A DNA stretch of 64,000 bases from the NCBI GenBank assembly GCA_028280445.1, contig JANQLU010000038.1, forward strand, positions 1 to 64,000, in the 5' to 3' direction. The notes below the pieces were generated by a model. It was not told the origin of the DNA. It searched no databases and worked only from the letters and a program-made list of their open reading frames with translations. Below, piece by piece: positions 27,154-35,937 of this stretch. Position 1 is the stretch's first letter. Every line of letters starts with the position of its first letter. This stretch comes from Pirellulaceae bacterium. Lineage in GTDB: Bacteria; Planctomycetota; Planctomycetia; Pirellulales; Pirellulaceae. The position numbers and the translations under genes are program-made.

Positions 27154-28350
27154 ATGGTATCTGCAATGTATTTTCGCCATGTTTTTTCTGCCCTCCTCTT
27201 GTTGATGCTATTCTGCAGCGGGGCAATTGCTCAACAAAAAATTACGACGCTGACTGGAAAAACGTTTACCGGAAAAATCACCAAAATCGCCGATGGCAAA
27301 ATCGCGGGCGAAGGCTTCGATGAAATCAAACTCGCCAACGTCGTTTCGATCGCGACCAGTAATACCGCCAAAGCGAGCGCAGCAAAATATGCGGTTCGTC
27401 TCGTTTCAGGCGGAACGATTCAAGTGTCAAAGTTCAGCGTCGCCGATGGCGAACTGTCAGTGAAAACCGAGTTCGGTGAATACAAATTGGGTGTCGCCAG
27501 CGTACGGGCCATTCTCTTTCGTCCGCTTCAAGTTGGCCCTGCGGTGAAAAACGCAATCAAGAAACCGCTCAAAAACAATGACCAGGTGGTCGCGGAATCG
27601 TCCCAAGGCCCTAGAACAGCGCAAGGCCTGGTCGAGGAAATCAACGATGAAAAAGTGGTCTTCAATTACAAAGGCACCTCTCGAACCATTCCGCGTTCGA
27701 AAGTCATCGCGGTGGTGATGGCGAACCTGCAAGAAAAGAAACTCAAAGGCTCTGTTGCAACCGTCACGTTCAAAGACTCATCGACAGCCGTGGGAACACT
27801 GCGATCACTGACCGACGGCAAAATGACCATCGGTTTGCTCTCGGGCACTACATTGAATGTTCCGTTTGCCGATGTCGTAAGCGTCAACATTCGCAACGAT
27901 CGACTAACCTACCTTTCGGATCTCGAACCCACAGATTCAGAACACAATTCCATCGTGGCTCCCAAACGAGCCATCGCCAAAGATAAAAACTTTGACGGCA
28001 AACCACTGTCGCTAACTTGGGGAGCCAACAAAAAAACTCAAACATTTCCACGTGGAATTGTGGCCCATTCTTACAGCAGAATTGTTTATTCCAATGATGG
28101 ATTTCAGCGATTTGTTACGACTTGTGGAATCGACAGCACCATCACTGGAAATGGACATTGCATCGTCACCATTCGTGGCGATGGCATCAAGCTTTGGAAT
28201 GGTGAAATTGCCGCCAGTTCCGACCCCTCCGAAATCGATATCGATATTGAGGATTACAAATCAATTGAAATCGTGATCGACTACGGGAAACACCTGGATA
28301 TGGGCGATCATGTGATCTTCGGCAATGCCCGATTGCTGAAAACCAAATAA
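27154..28350 (+). CDS. Secreted NPCBM-domain protein
   Basis: A 398-residue protein. A signal peptide (VFSALLLLMLFCSGAIAQ) is followed by beta-rich repeats (about 30-270) with the theme KITTLTGKTFTGKITKIADG / GEYKLGVASVRAILF / TLRSLTDGKMTIGLLSG. The C-terminal domain (about 285-398; GIVAHSYSRIVYSND ... FVTTCGIDSTITGNGHCIVT ... IEIVIDYGKHLDMGDHVIFG) matches the NPCBM carbohydrate-binding module. It probably binds glycan outside the cell. It stands 47 bases ahead of the three HtrA-like genes and may be their first operon gene. A second ATG at 27166 is an alternative start. Confidence 0.8.
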   Translation: MVSAMYFRHVFSALLLLMLFCSGAIAQQKITTLTGKTFTGKITKIADGKIAGEGFDEIKLANVVSIATSNTAKASAAKYAVRLVSGGTIQVSKFSVADGELSVKTEFGEYKLGVASVRAILFRPLQVGPAVKNAIKKPLKNNDQVVAESSQGPRTAQGLVEEINDEKVVFNYKGTSRTIPRSKVIAVVMANLQEKKLKGSVATVTFKDSSTAVGTLRSLTDGKMTIGLLSGTTLNVPFADVVSVNIRNDRLTYLSDLEPTDSEHNSIVAPKRAIAKDKNFDGKPLSLTWGANKKTQTFPRGIVAHSYSRIVYSNDGFQRFVTTCGIDSTITGNGHCIVTIRGDGIKLWNGEIAASSDPSEIDIDIEDYKSIEIVIDYGKHLDMGDHVIFGNARLLKTK

Positions 28351-28397
28351 CGGATAGCTAACGTACCAGCGACAACGACGTACATGGGACGACCAAA

Positions 28398-30293
28398 ATG
28401 CGAAACAAAACAAATTGTCTCTTTGCTGCTTTTTTGACCCTGAGCATCATTTTCCTGGTGCCGGTAGTTCCGCTTGCGGCACAGGGTGAGAAACAGGACG
28501 ACGAGACCCTGACCGAGCAGGAACTCAAATTGGTCGAAGCGGTCGAGGCCGCTCGGATCAAGGTGGTCAACAAAGTCATTGGTTCGGTTGTGGCCATTTA
28601 TGGCGACGACAAACAAGGTGGCGGTTCTGGTGTAATCATTGATCCGTCCGGCATCGCCTTGACCAACCACCACGTCATCATGGGCGCGGGAGTCGAAGGC
28701 TGGGGCGGCATCGCCGACGGAAAACTGTACCGTTGGAAACTGATTGGAACCGACCCGGGCGGTGACGTCTCGTTGATCCAACTGACAGGCAAAGACAAAT
28801 TTCCCCACAGCGAACTGGGCGATAGCGACAAAGTTCGTGTTGGCGATTGGGCCTTTGCCATGGGAAACCCGTTTGTTCTGACCGAAGATCAAGTTCCCAC
28901 GGTCACGCTTGGGATCGTCAGTGGGATCAAACGTTTTCAAGGTGGTACGGGACGTACGGGCAACCAACTCGTCTACGGAAACTGCATTCAAATCGACAGT
29001 TCGATCAACCCCGGTAACTCGGGCGGCCCTCTGTTTAACATGAACGGCGAAGTGATTGGCATTAACGGCCGCGGAAGTTTCCGGGATCGTGGTCGCGTCA
29101 ACGTTGGACTGGGTTACGCGATCTCGTCGAACCAAATTAAGAACTTTATTCCCGACCTGCTGGCCACCAAATTGACCGAACACGGCACGCTCGACGCGCA
29201 TTTTTCCGACCGCGATGGAAAAGTCGTTTGCTCGACGCTGGACCTGGATTCGCCGGTCGCCAAACTCGGCCTTGAACTCGAAGACGAGCTTTTAAAATTC
29301 GAAGGAATCGAAATCGAAACGGCCAATCAATTCAAAAACTTGATTTGCACACTTCCTGAGGAATGGCCTGCTGATTTGACGATTCGCAAAAAAGATGGCA
29401 CCGAAAAACGCATCGTCGTTCGCCTTTACGGTCTCCCGTATGCAAAACCGCGTCCACGCGGCGGCCCGCCCAAAAAAGGCAAAGACGGAAAAGAGCCAAC
29501 GCCGGAACAAAAACGTGCTGCTCAAAAACGTGCTGAAATGATGAAATTGCTGTCTGCCAAACCAGGCACCATCCGCGACAAAAAAATGAATGCGAAATAC
29601 GCAAAACACATTATCGCGAAATGGAAACAGCAACTCGGCAAATCAGTCGATCATGCAAAACGCAGCGATCAAATTGTATTAACGGAAACCATTTCCGATA
29701 CGAAACAACAGATCGGTACGCAGAAAATTTGGCTTACTGCTGACGGCCGATTTCGTGTGGAACAAAAAATTGGTGACGAAACCAAAACCTACTTTTTTGA
29801 CGGCAAGAAATATTGGCGCTTGGCTGACGGCAAACCAAAGCAAGTCACGAAAACTCAAGCGAAAATGAATCCCGCCATCGCGCAAGCCACTGTGCTGCTG
29901 GCATCCAACCAAACCAATCCTTTCCAGCAACTCGGCAAACTGTCTCTCGATGGCAGTGGGAAAGCCATGGGCGCCGGAGCGTATCGTTTCAAAGTCGTCG
30001 ACGAAAACAACGACTGGTATTATTTCTGGCTCACCATGTATGACAACAATGGACAGCAGAGTATCCAGTTGGTCAAAGGCTGTTGTGAAAAAGATGCTGA
30101 TGACAATTCCGGAGCCTGGACCTTGCAACGGTGGAGCAATGAAAAACACTGGCAAATTCCAAAACAACGAGAATTGGTCGACAAACTCCACGAAAATACA
30201 CGGCTGATTGTAAAAACGGTTTCTGCAGCGTCTGGAGACAAAGCAGACGACTCGCTGTATACAGCAACCTCGACCAACGAAGAAAAAAAATAA
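28398..30293 (+). CDS. Secreted HtrA-like serine protease with PDZ and extra C-terminal domain
   Basis: A 631-residue protein. A signal peptide (AAFLTLSIIFLVPVVPLAA) precedes a trypsin-like domain with an intact triad: H92 (ALTNHHVI), D123 (PGGDVSLIQL) and S208 (NPGNSGGPLF). A PDZ domain follows at about 250-350 (LDLDSPVAKLGLELEDELLK). After a basic Pro/Lys linker, residues about 385-631 form an additional domain (IWLTADGRFRVEQKIGDE, TYFFDGKKYWRLADGK) that resembles LolA/lipoprotein-sorting beta folds; that likeness is inference. The usual HtrA length is near 450, so the tail is the unusual part. It is followed after 15 bases by two relatives that have lost the triad. Confidence 0.87.
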   Translation: MRNKTNCLFAAFLTLSIIFLVPVVPLAAQGEKQDDETLTEQELKLVEAVEAARIKVVNKVIGSVVAIYGDDKQGGGSGVIIDPSGIALTNHHVIMGAGVEGWGGIADGKLYRWKLIGTDPGGDVSLIQLTGKDKFPHSELGDSDKVRVGDWAFAMGNPFVLTEDQVPTVTLGIVSGIKRFQGGTGRTGNQLVYGNCIQIDSSINPGNSGGPLFNMNGEVIGINGRGSFRDRGRVNVGLGYAISSNQIKNFIPDLLATKLTEHGTLDAHFSDRDGKVVCSTLDLDSPVAKLGLELEDELLKFEGIEIETANQFKNLICTLPEEWPADLTIRKKDGTEKRIVVRLYGLPYAKPRPRGGPPKKGKDGKEPTPEQKRAAQKRAEMMKLLSAKPGTIRDKKMNAKYAKHIIAKWKQQLGKSVDHAKRSDQIVLTETISDTKQQIGTQKIWLTADGRFRVEQKIGDETKTYFFDGKKYWRLADGKPKQVTKTQAKMNPAIAQATVLLASNQTNPFQQLGKLSLDGSGKAMGAGAYRFKVVDENNDWYYFWLTMYDNNGQQSIQLVKGCCEKDADDNSGAWTLQRWSNEKHWQIPKQRELVDKLHENTRLIVKTVSAASGDKADDSLYTATSTNEEKK

Positions 30294-30308
30294 CCAACAG
30301 AGGAATCC

Positions 30309-31325
30309 ATGCTTCCAATCAAACTCATCCTCGGTTTAACCATCGCACTCATTTCAATTTGCTGTGGTGATGTCCAAGCGCAATCACTGAACGGTATTTT
30401 TGACAAAGCGATCGACTCGAGCCAGAAAAAAATGGTCAAGATCTTTGGCGCGGGAGTCGGACGAGTCGAATCGTACTCGTCGGGGATGATCGTCTCTGAC
30501 AACGGACTGATTATTACTCGACAAGGTGTTTTTCTCGAAGGCAATCAGGTTCGTGTGATCACGGCTGACGGCAAAACACACGAAGCCGCCGTTCTCAAAC
30601 GAAATCGAGAAATTCAAGCGGCGTTGTTGAAAATCCCTGCGAAAACACCCGACCATTTTAAATTGACCGACAAACAAGTGGGTAAAAAAGGAGATTGGGT
30701 TGTCGCCATCAGTAATGCATTTAAAGTTGCCGATAAACGCGAACACCTCAGCGTGACCCTGGGCTGCATTACGCTCCGATCCTATATCGAAGCGAAACGT
30801 AACAAACGCGATATTGCCTACAAAGGCCCCGTGATATTGATCGATTGTATTACCAGTAACCCTGGAGCCGCTGGAGGAGCAGTGATTGGGGCAAAGGGTG
30901 AGTTGATCGGAATGATTGGTACGATTATCAAAAGTGACGAGACCAATACGCGCCTCAACTACACGGTTCCAACGGCTACCTTAAAAAAATTCGTCGAGGG
31001 AAAATTGGATACGACGGCTGTCGCATCGACCAAATCGAAGACTCCCAAAAAACAGGCGGACCTCGGTATTCGTATGATGAAATTTGTTGGAAAACGAGAG
31101 CCGCCGTATGCCGACAAAGTGACCCGCAACAGCCCCGCGTACGAAGTCGGTATTCGTCCCGATGATTTGATCATTTCTCTCAATGGAAAAACAACCAAAA
31201 CAATTGCCGATTTCAACGAAGCCATGTCCGAAATCGAGCCGGGTAAAGAGGTTATCATCATTTTCAAAAAACCTCGCTCCGATGAAATTATTCGTGTTCC
31301 CCTGAAAGCCGTTGAAAAAAAATAA
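30309..31325 (+). CDS. Inactive HtrA-like protein with PDZ domain
   Basis: A 338-residue secreted protein with a signal peptide (LGLTIALISICCGDVQA), a trypsin-like fold and a C-terminal PDZ domain (about 250-335; VTRNSPAYEVGIRPDDLIIS). All three catalytic positions are changed: the histidine site reads ITRQGV (Gly73), the aspartate site reads EIQAALLKI (Gln), and the serine motif reads GAAGG with A188. It therefore cannot be a serine protease and is probably a binding or regulatory pseudoprotease. A good ribosome site (GAGGA) precedes the ATG. It lies between the active protease and a second pseudoprotease. Confidence 0.83.
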   Translation: MLPIKLILGLTIALISICCGDVQAQSLNGIFDKAIDSSQKKMVKIFGAGVGRVESYSSGMIVSDNGLIITRQGVFLEGNQVRVITADGKTHEAAVLKRNREIQAALLKIPAKTPDHFKLTDKQVGKKGDWVVAISNAFKVADKREHLSVTLGCITLRSYIEAKRNKRDIAYKGPVILIDCITSNPGAAGGAVIGAKGELIGMIGTIIKSDETNTRLNYTVPTATLKKFVEGKLDTTAVASTKSKTPKKQADLGIRMMKFVGKREPPYADKVTRNSPAYEVGIRPDDLIISLNGKTTKTIADFNEAMSEIEPGKEVIIIFKKPRSDEIIRVPLKAVEKK

Positions 31326-31376
31326 CATCACTCATTACGACAACAAATTCGCCTGACGTGTCAGCGAAGGAATATC

Positions 31377-32462
31377 ATGAAGACAAAAATCACTCATTTG
31401 CTGGTAACGCTGTTTTTTCTATTCACCGGTGCTGTCGGCGTCGCCCAGGACAATCAGGAAGAAAAACTAAAGCTTCTGCGCGGAACATTGCTTTCACCCA
31501 AAGCGTTCCGCGCCGCGGCTAAAAAAATTGAACCAGCACTCGTGAAAATTGACTCGTTCGGCGGAATCAGCACCGTTGCTGGACGCATTGGCGGAATTCG
31601 CAAACAAGGCGAAGGTAACACGACCGGAGTCATGATTTCACCGGACGGATATTTTGTCAGTAGCTCGTTTAATTTCGTCAATCAACCTCCCGTGATCACC
31701 GTCGTCACCAGTGACGGAAAACGCCGTGTTGCTGATCTACTCGGTCGAGATGAAACGCGGCGAATTTGTCTGCTGAAAATCCGATCGACCAAGGAAAACC
31801 CGGTAAAAGACATGCCCGTTCCGACATTTGTCGATCCGAAAGATGTCAAAGTGGGGCAGTATGCGATTTCTGTAGGTTATGGATACGGTGATGACACAGC
31901 AGCGGTATCTCAAGGAATCATCAGCGCCAACAACCGCGCCGGAGGACGCGCGATTCAAACGGACGCCAATATCAGTCCTGCCAATTACGGCGGTGCCTTG
32001 GTTGACATTCGCGGACGATTGCTTGGCGTGTGTGTTCCGCTCAATCCTCGCGCTCCCAGTGTGACTGCAGGTGTAGAATGGTACGACAGTGGAATCGGTT
32101 TCGCCATTCCATTGCATGGTCTCGAAGGGATTATTGAAAAACTTAAAGACAAAAAAACAGTCATCTCACCGGCCTATCTCGGTGTTCAAGGCCAGTTTTC
32201 TGTGGTCAATGTGGGCGTGAAAATCAAAAAAGTTCTTGGCCCTGCAAAAGCGGCCGGGATTAAAAAAGGGGACGTCATCGTCGCCATCGGCGACAAAATC
32301 ATTCGCGACATGACCGATTTGCGATTTGCTCTCAGCCGCAACGTTGCTGGCGACACTATCTCCGTAACCGTTCGCCGCAAAGAAGAAGAGCAAAAAATCG
32401 AAGTCAAACTCGGCAAAGCACCATCGTCGAGCAAGAAAAAAATCGAGCCCTTCAAACGGTGA
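31377..32462 (+). CDS. Second inactive HtrA-like protein with PDZ domain
   Basis: A 361-residue secreted protein with a signal peptide (LLVTLFFLFTGAVGVAQ), a trypsin-like fold (about 40-250) and a PDZ domain (about 262-350; VLGPAKAAGIKKGDVIVAIG). The catalytic sites are replaced independently of its neighbour: VSSSFNF in place of TNHHV, RRICLLKI in place of DIALIKI, and ANYGG with Y204 in place of GNSGG. It is a predicted pseudoprotease. AAGGA precedes the start. It ends the operon; repeats follow at once and the next genes run on the other strand. Confidence 0.82.
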   Translation: MKTKITHLLVTLFFLFTGAVGVAQDNQEEKLKLLRGTLLSPKAFRAAAKKIEPALVKIDSFGGISTVAGRIGGIRKQGEGNTTGVMISPDGYFVSSSFNFVNQPPVITVVTSDGKRRVADLLGRDETRRICLLKIRSTKENPVKDMPVPTFVDPKDVKVGQYAISVGYGYGDDTAAVSQGIISANNRAGGRAIQTDANISPANYGGALVDIRGRLLGVCVPLNPRAPSVTAGVEWYDSGIGFAIPLHGLEGIIEKLKDKKTVISPAYLGVQGQFSVVNVGVKIKKVLGPAKAAGIKKGDVIVAIGDKIIRDMTDLRFALSRNVAGDTISVTVRRKEEEQKIEVKLGKAPSSSKKKIEPFKR

Positions 32463-32478
32463 TTCTCGGAGGGCAAAT

Positions 32479-32651
32479 CGGGAGGGCGAGGCTCCTGCCG
32501 AGCCAAATTCTGTGATCGGCAAGGCGCCGCCGGTACGTTAGCGCTAACAAACCGGCGACAAGCGCCGTGCCGCTCACGAAGGCTTTGCTCGTGGCTGAAA
32601 CAAACGAATGACTGGCCAATTTCTTGGCTCGGCAGGAGCCTCGCCCTCCCG
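32479..32651. repeat. Intergenic repeats (A-B-A)
   Basis: A type A element (32479-32504), a variant type B (32512-32577) and a second, oppositely oriented type A (32626-32651) fill the gap between the HtrA operon and the convergent ABC exporter. The two type A copies themselves form an inverted pair around the type B element. Confidence 0.85.
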
Positions 32652-32682
32652 ATTTGCCACCGTTACAACGCGTCGAACTCGC

Positions 32683-33990
32683 TCAACTTTTTTTCCGCTG
32701 CAACACAAAAATCCCAATCGCAAACCCGAAAATTCCAATCGCTGCTAGAATCCCCCAAGGTTTGAGAAATTGCGAAAATCCAAAACCGCGATAGATTGCA
32801 CCTTCGAGCGATAAAATCGACCAGGCCACTGGACTGAAATTGCTGAACGTTTGCATGAAATTTGGCAGGAACAACAAAGGAATCATTCCTCCGCCGAACA
32901 TCGCCAAAATGACGTTGATCGCCCACCCTGCTCCGCCAACCGCTTCTTCGGAATTGCCCAATACGCTCATCGCCATCATGATGCCCACATAACAGAATGC
33001 GATGAACATCGCCGAGATGATCAGCATCAACGGTTGTTCCGGTCGCATACCTAGCGCGATACCCAACACTGTCATAAAACCAACGACCGCCAGAATCGCG
33101 GTAAAACACGCCAAGCCTTTTCCGGCGATCAACTGAGTGTTCGTAATCGGCGCCGTTTGCAACCGCATCAGCGTTCCCCGCGATCGCTCACGCACCAACG
33201 AAATCGCAAAACCTGAGGCACATCCCATCACGCCCCATAGAATCGCTGATGGAAAACTGATGTCCCAACCCGATTTGATGCGATCCTGGACAGCAGGTCC
33301 CTGTTTGGCAAAAGCGTCAAACGATTCGATTTCGGCCAGCTGAAAACTTGGTGCGTTTTCCTGGATCTCTTCGTTCGATTGATCCTCTTGAACCGCATTG
33401 AGATCTTCGAAAAACGTCAGCATCGAACCGAACATCGTACTCAAAACCAGTTTGGAGGGAGCCGGAATATCGGGGTCATTTTTTATCTGGTCGCGCTGTT
33501 TCTCGATGGTTCCTCGCAGCGAATTGACGTCGCTGAGTCGTTCCGGAATCAACTGCCCCACCGATTCCATAACGTATCCTTCCAGCATCGCTGAAGCCGC
33601 CATTCGCGACGGGTCTTTGCCGATCCGAATTTTTGCCGGTTGATCGGACCACAGCACTCCGGCGTTCTCACCAAAACCAGGTGTGACCACGACCACACCA
33701 ACCAGATCTTTGTCGCGGATTTTTTGTTTGGCCTGCTCCAACGGCAGTTCAACAACCGTCAGGTTTTCATTGGCTTTCAAATGCTCTACAAATTTCCCAG
33801 ACATTTCTGATTGGTCATTGTCAACAATCGCGATCTTGATACCGCCCGAGCTCTTTTTTCCCATGCCCTGGTAAATGAAACCAAAAAACACGCCCATCAT
33901 GATGGGAAACGCGAAAAGGAAAAACATGGCGCCTTTGTCGCGTGTCAACAATTTGAGATCTTTCCGCGCGATGTCGATAATTGAACCCAT
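32683..33990 (-). CDS. ABC-2 type exporter permease
   Basis: A 435-residue inner-membrane permease of the ABC-2/DrrB-like type. One N-terminal helix (about 22-42; FFLFAFPIMMGVFFGFIYQG) is followed by a large extracytoplasmic loop (about 45-230). Five helices then make up the C-terminal half (ILWGVMGCASGFAISLV, FTAILAVVGFMTVLGIALGM, FIAFCYVGIMMAMSVLG and others). It carries no substrate clue. Its ATG overlaps the stop of the ATPase gene by one base (TAATG), so the two are translationally coupled and form one exporter. Confidence 0.9.
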   Translation of the reverse strand: MGSIIDIARKDLKLLTRDKGAMFFLFAFPIMMGVFFGFIYQGMGKKSSGGIKIAIVDNDQSEMSGKFVEHLKANENLTVVELPLEQAKQKIRDKDLVGVVVVTPGFGENAGVLWSDQPAKIRIGKDPSRMAASAMLEGYVMESVGQLIPERLSDVNSLRGTIEKQRDQIKNDPDIPAPSKLVLSTMFGSMLTFFEDLNAVQEDQSNEEIQENAPSFQLAEIESFDAFAKQGPAVQDRIKSGWDISFPSAILWGVMGCASGFAISLVRERSRGTLMRLQTAPITNTQLIAGKGLACFTAILAVVGFMTVLGIALGMRPEQPLMLIISAMFIAFCYVGIMMAMSVLGNSEEAVGGAGWAINVILAMFGGGMIPLLFLPNFMQTFSNFSPVAWSILSLEGAIYRGFGFSQFLKPWGILAAIGIFGFAIGIFVLQRKKS

Positions 33991-34895
33991 TAGTCACGCA
34001 AACTCCTGCCAGTCAGGCTTAAAAAGACGGATTCCAAATCGGGTTGGGCAATCTGCAGTTTTGTGAAATCAATGCCAGCGTTGGTTAATTTGGCGATTTC
34101 AGCAATTGGTTCGTTGGACTCCATCCGCCATGAAAGGCCATCCAGTTTTCCAGGCAACTCGAATCCACTGCTGGCCTTGGCGAGTTCTCCAGTGACAACA
34201 CTATTGCCGCCGTAACGTTCGATCAAATGATCGACCGAATCCAACTCCAGTAATTTTCCATGATCGATAATCGCGACACGATCACATAAACGTTGAGCTT
34301 CCTCCATGTAGTGTGTCGTATAGATCACGGTCAAACCGTTCTGTTGCAGCTGTTCGACGCCATCAAAAATGTGGTTTCGACTTTGGGGATCGACTCCCAC
34401 CGTGGGTTCATCCAACAAAACGATTTTGGGGTCGTGAACCAATGAACAAGCGAAATTCAAACGCCGCTTCATGCCGCCCGAATAAGTTTTGACCAGATGC
34501 CGACGACGATCTTGAAGTTTGGCAAAATCCAAAGCCCACTGCACGCGGTCTTTGAGCTGACTCCCACGCAAACCATACAGCTTGCCAAAAAACGCCAGAT
34601 TTTCTTCGCCGTTCAAATCTTCGTACAGCGATAAACTCTGAGGTGCGACACCGATCATGTTTCGCGCTTCGCGATCTTTAGGTGCCAAGCCATCTGCGAT
34701 TTTGACTTCACCCTCGGTCGGTTGCACCAGTCCGATCATCATGTTGATAGCTGTCGTTTTTCCCGCGCCGTTTGGGCCAAGCAAACCCAGTGTTTCACCT
34801 TCACGCAGGCCAATACTCAAATCGTCAACCGCGCAGATCTCTCCAAAGTGTTTGACGAGGTTTTGACACTCAACAATCAGTCGATCGTTATTCAA
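33990..34895 (-). CDS. ABC-2 exporter ATP-binding protein
   Basis: A 301-residue ABC ATPase. Walker A is GPNGAGK46TT, the signature is YSGGMKRR, Walker B is IVLLDEPTVG, and the switch histidine is in YTTHY. The C-terminal 70 residues (about 230-301) form the extension common in DrrA/CcmA-like drug or antibiotic exporters. It starts at TTG (34895), with GGGAA a few bases upstream; no ATG is near. It is the first gene of the exporter operon, with the permease directly downstream. Confidence 0.92.
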   Translation of the reverse strand: MNNDRLIVECQNLVKHFGEICAVDDLSIGLREGETLGLLGPNGAGKTTAINMMIGLVQPTEGEVKIADGLAPKDREARNMIGVAPQSLSLYEDLNGEENLAFFGKLYGLRGSQLKDRVQWALDFAKLQDRRRHLVKTYSGGMKRRLNFACSLVHDPKIVLLDEPTVGVDPQSRNHIFDGVEQLQQNGLTVIYTTHYMEEAQRLCDRVAIIDHGKLLELDSVDHLIERYGGNSVVTGELAKASSGFELPGKLDGLSWRMESNEPIAEIAKLTNAGIDFTKLQIAQPDLESVFLSLTGRSLRD

Positions 34896-35069
34896 AGATA
34901 AATTCCCGATTCTGTTCTAAAAAACAAAAATAGCTGTAATGCTATCTGCCTGTGCGACGTCAACAGAAGCCGTTCGTAGACCGTCACAAAATATTTCCAA
35001 AAATGTATTGCCGCTCACGAAATCATTGTTTTTTAACGGAAAAAACGCAAATTTGGCCCAATAAAGAAA

Positions 35070-35098
35070 TTGCTGTGTCAACCCTTGGTCGATATACT
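35070..35098 (+). promoter_or_regulatory. Sigma-70-like promoter for the cysteine-rich protein gene
   Basis: TTGCTG (35070-35075), a 17-base spacer and TATACT (35093-35098) lie about 60 bases ahead of the ATG at 35159. The ribosome site AAAGGA follows at about 35147-35152. The rest of 34896-35158 shows nothing else. Confidence 0.65.
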
Positions 35099-35158
35099 GA
35101 TCGATAACAGTACATCAAACAATCAGCTCTTTCATCGCTTCAAGCAAAGGATTAATAA

Positions 35159-35647
35159 ATGGGAAAAATCATTGTTTCAGTGGCTGCGGTTGTAGCACTT
35201 ACGGTCGGTGGATTCTTCTACTACCACCACACTTCCGACAACGGAAATTGCCCCACCTGCCCAGACGGTGACATCAATGCCGTTGCAACGGATGGCGCAC
35301 CTAGCGGATGCTGCTCCAGCGGTTCATGCTGTGCATCTCAAAAATCAACTGAAACTTCGGCGAAAAAAGGCTGCTGTGACAGCAGCTCGTGTTGTCCATC
35401 AAAATCAACAACCACGTCGGCCAAGAAAGACGGTTGCTGTGACGGTGGCTCTTGCTGTCCATCAAAAAAGACAACTGACACGTCCGCGAAAAAAGGTTGC
35501 TGTGATGGCGGTTCATGCCAATCAAAAGCAACAGATACAGTTGCCAAAAAAAGCAGCTGTGGCGGATGCTCTGGTAGCTGCACACCACAAGCCGACGCTG
35601 TATTCGTAATTGACGTTAACGGAAAAATGACTCAAGAACAAGAATAA
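35159..35647 (+). CDS. Membrane-anchored cysteine-repeat protein
   Basis: A 162-residue protein. One N-terminal hydrophobic anchor or signal (IVSVAAVVALTVGGFFYYHH) precedes a CPTC motif and then about five imperfect repeats of some 19-21 residues. A repeat looks like TSAKKGCCDSSSCCPSK. The later copies lose cysteines (GCCDGGSCQSK, SCGGCSGSC). In total there are 20 cysteines in 162 residues, mostly as CC pairs, separated by Ser/Thr/Lys linkers. The short C-terminus reads AVFVIDVNGKMTQEQE. This spacing suggests metal binding (thiolate clusters) or a redox/disulfide-rich structure outside the membrane, which is inference. No known family was recognised. It has its own promoter and terminator. 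Confidence 0.75.
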   Translation: MGKIIVSVAAVVALTVGGFFYYHHTSDNGNCPTCPDGDINAVATDGAPSGCCSSGSCCASQKSTETSAKKGCCDSSSCCPSKSTTTSAKKDGCCDGGSCCPSKKTTDTSAKKGCCDGGSCQSKATDTVAKKSSCGGCSGSCTPQADAVFVIDVNGKMTQEQE

Positions 35648-35676
35648 GCCCTGCGGATCAAAAAAAAACGAAACAA

Positions 35677-35702
35677 GGCGGCATGAATTTGCCGCCTTTT
35701 TT
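35677..35702 (+). terminator. Intrinsic terminator after the cysteine-repeat gene
   Basis: GGCGGCA (35677-35683), a 6-base loop and TGCCGCC (35690-35696) are followed by TTTTTT. The hairpin starts 29 bases after the stop codon. Confidence 0.88.
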
Positions 35703-35740
35703 CATGCGCTTTGGATAGCTTTTATCGGCAACACGTTTCC

Positions 35741-35910
35741 GGGAGGGTGTATTCGGGATTGCGTTTTCGGGAGGGCGAGGCTCCCGCCGAGCCGTTGTGG
35801 ACAAGTCGCCATGCATGTTATTTGATGCAAAGCGCTTGCGGGCGCTCACTGGAAACTCGCGCGAAATGATGACCCTGGTCTGCGGCTCGGCGGGAGCCTC
35901 GCCCTCCCGA
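35741..35910. repeat. Type A repeats, inverted pair
   Basis: A fragment (GGGAGGGTGT, 35741-35750), a full type A copy (35768-35793) and an inverted copy (35884-35910) lie between the cysteine-repeat gene and the convergent M24 peptidase. About 90 bases of unremarkable sequence separate the two full copies. Confidence 0.8.
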
Positions 35911-35937
35911 AAACGCAATCCCAACCAAACAACCGCG

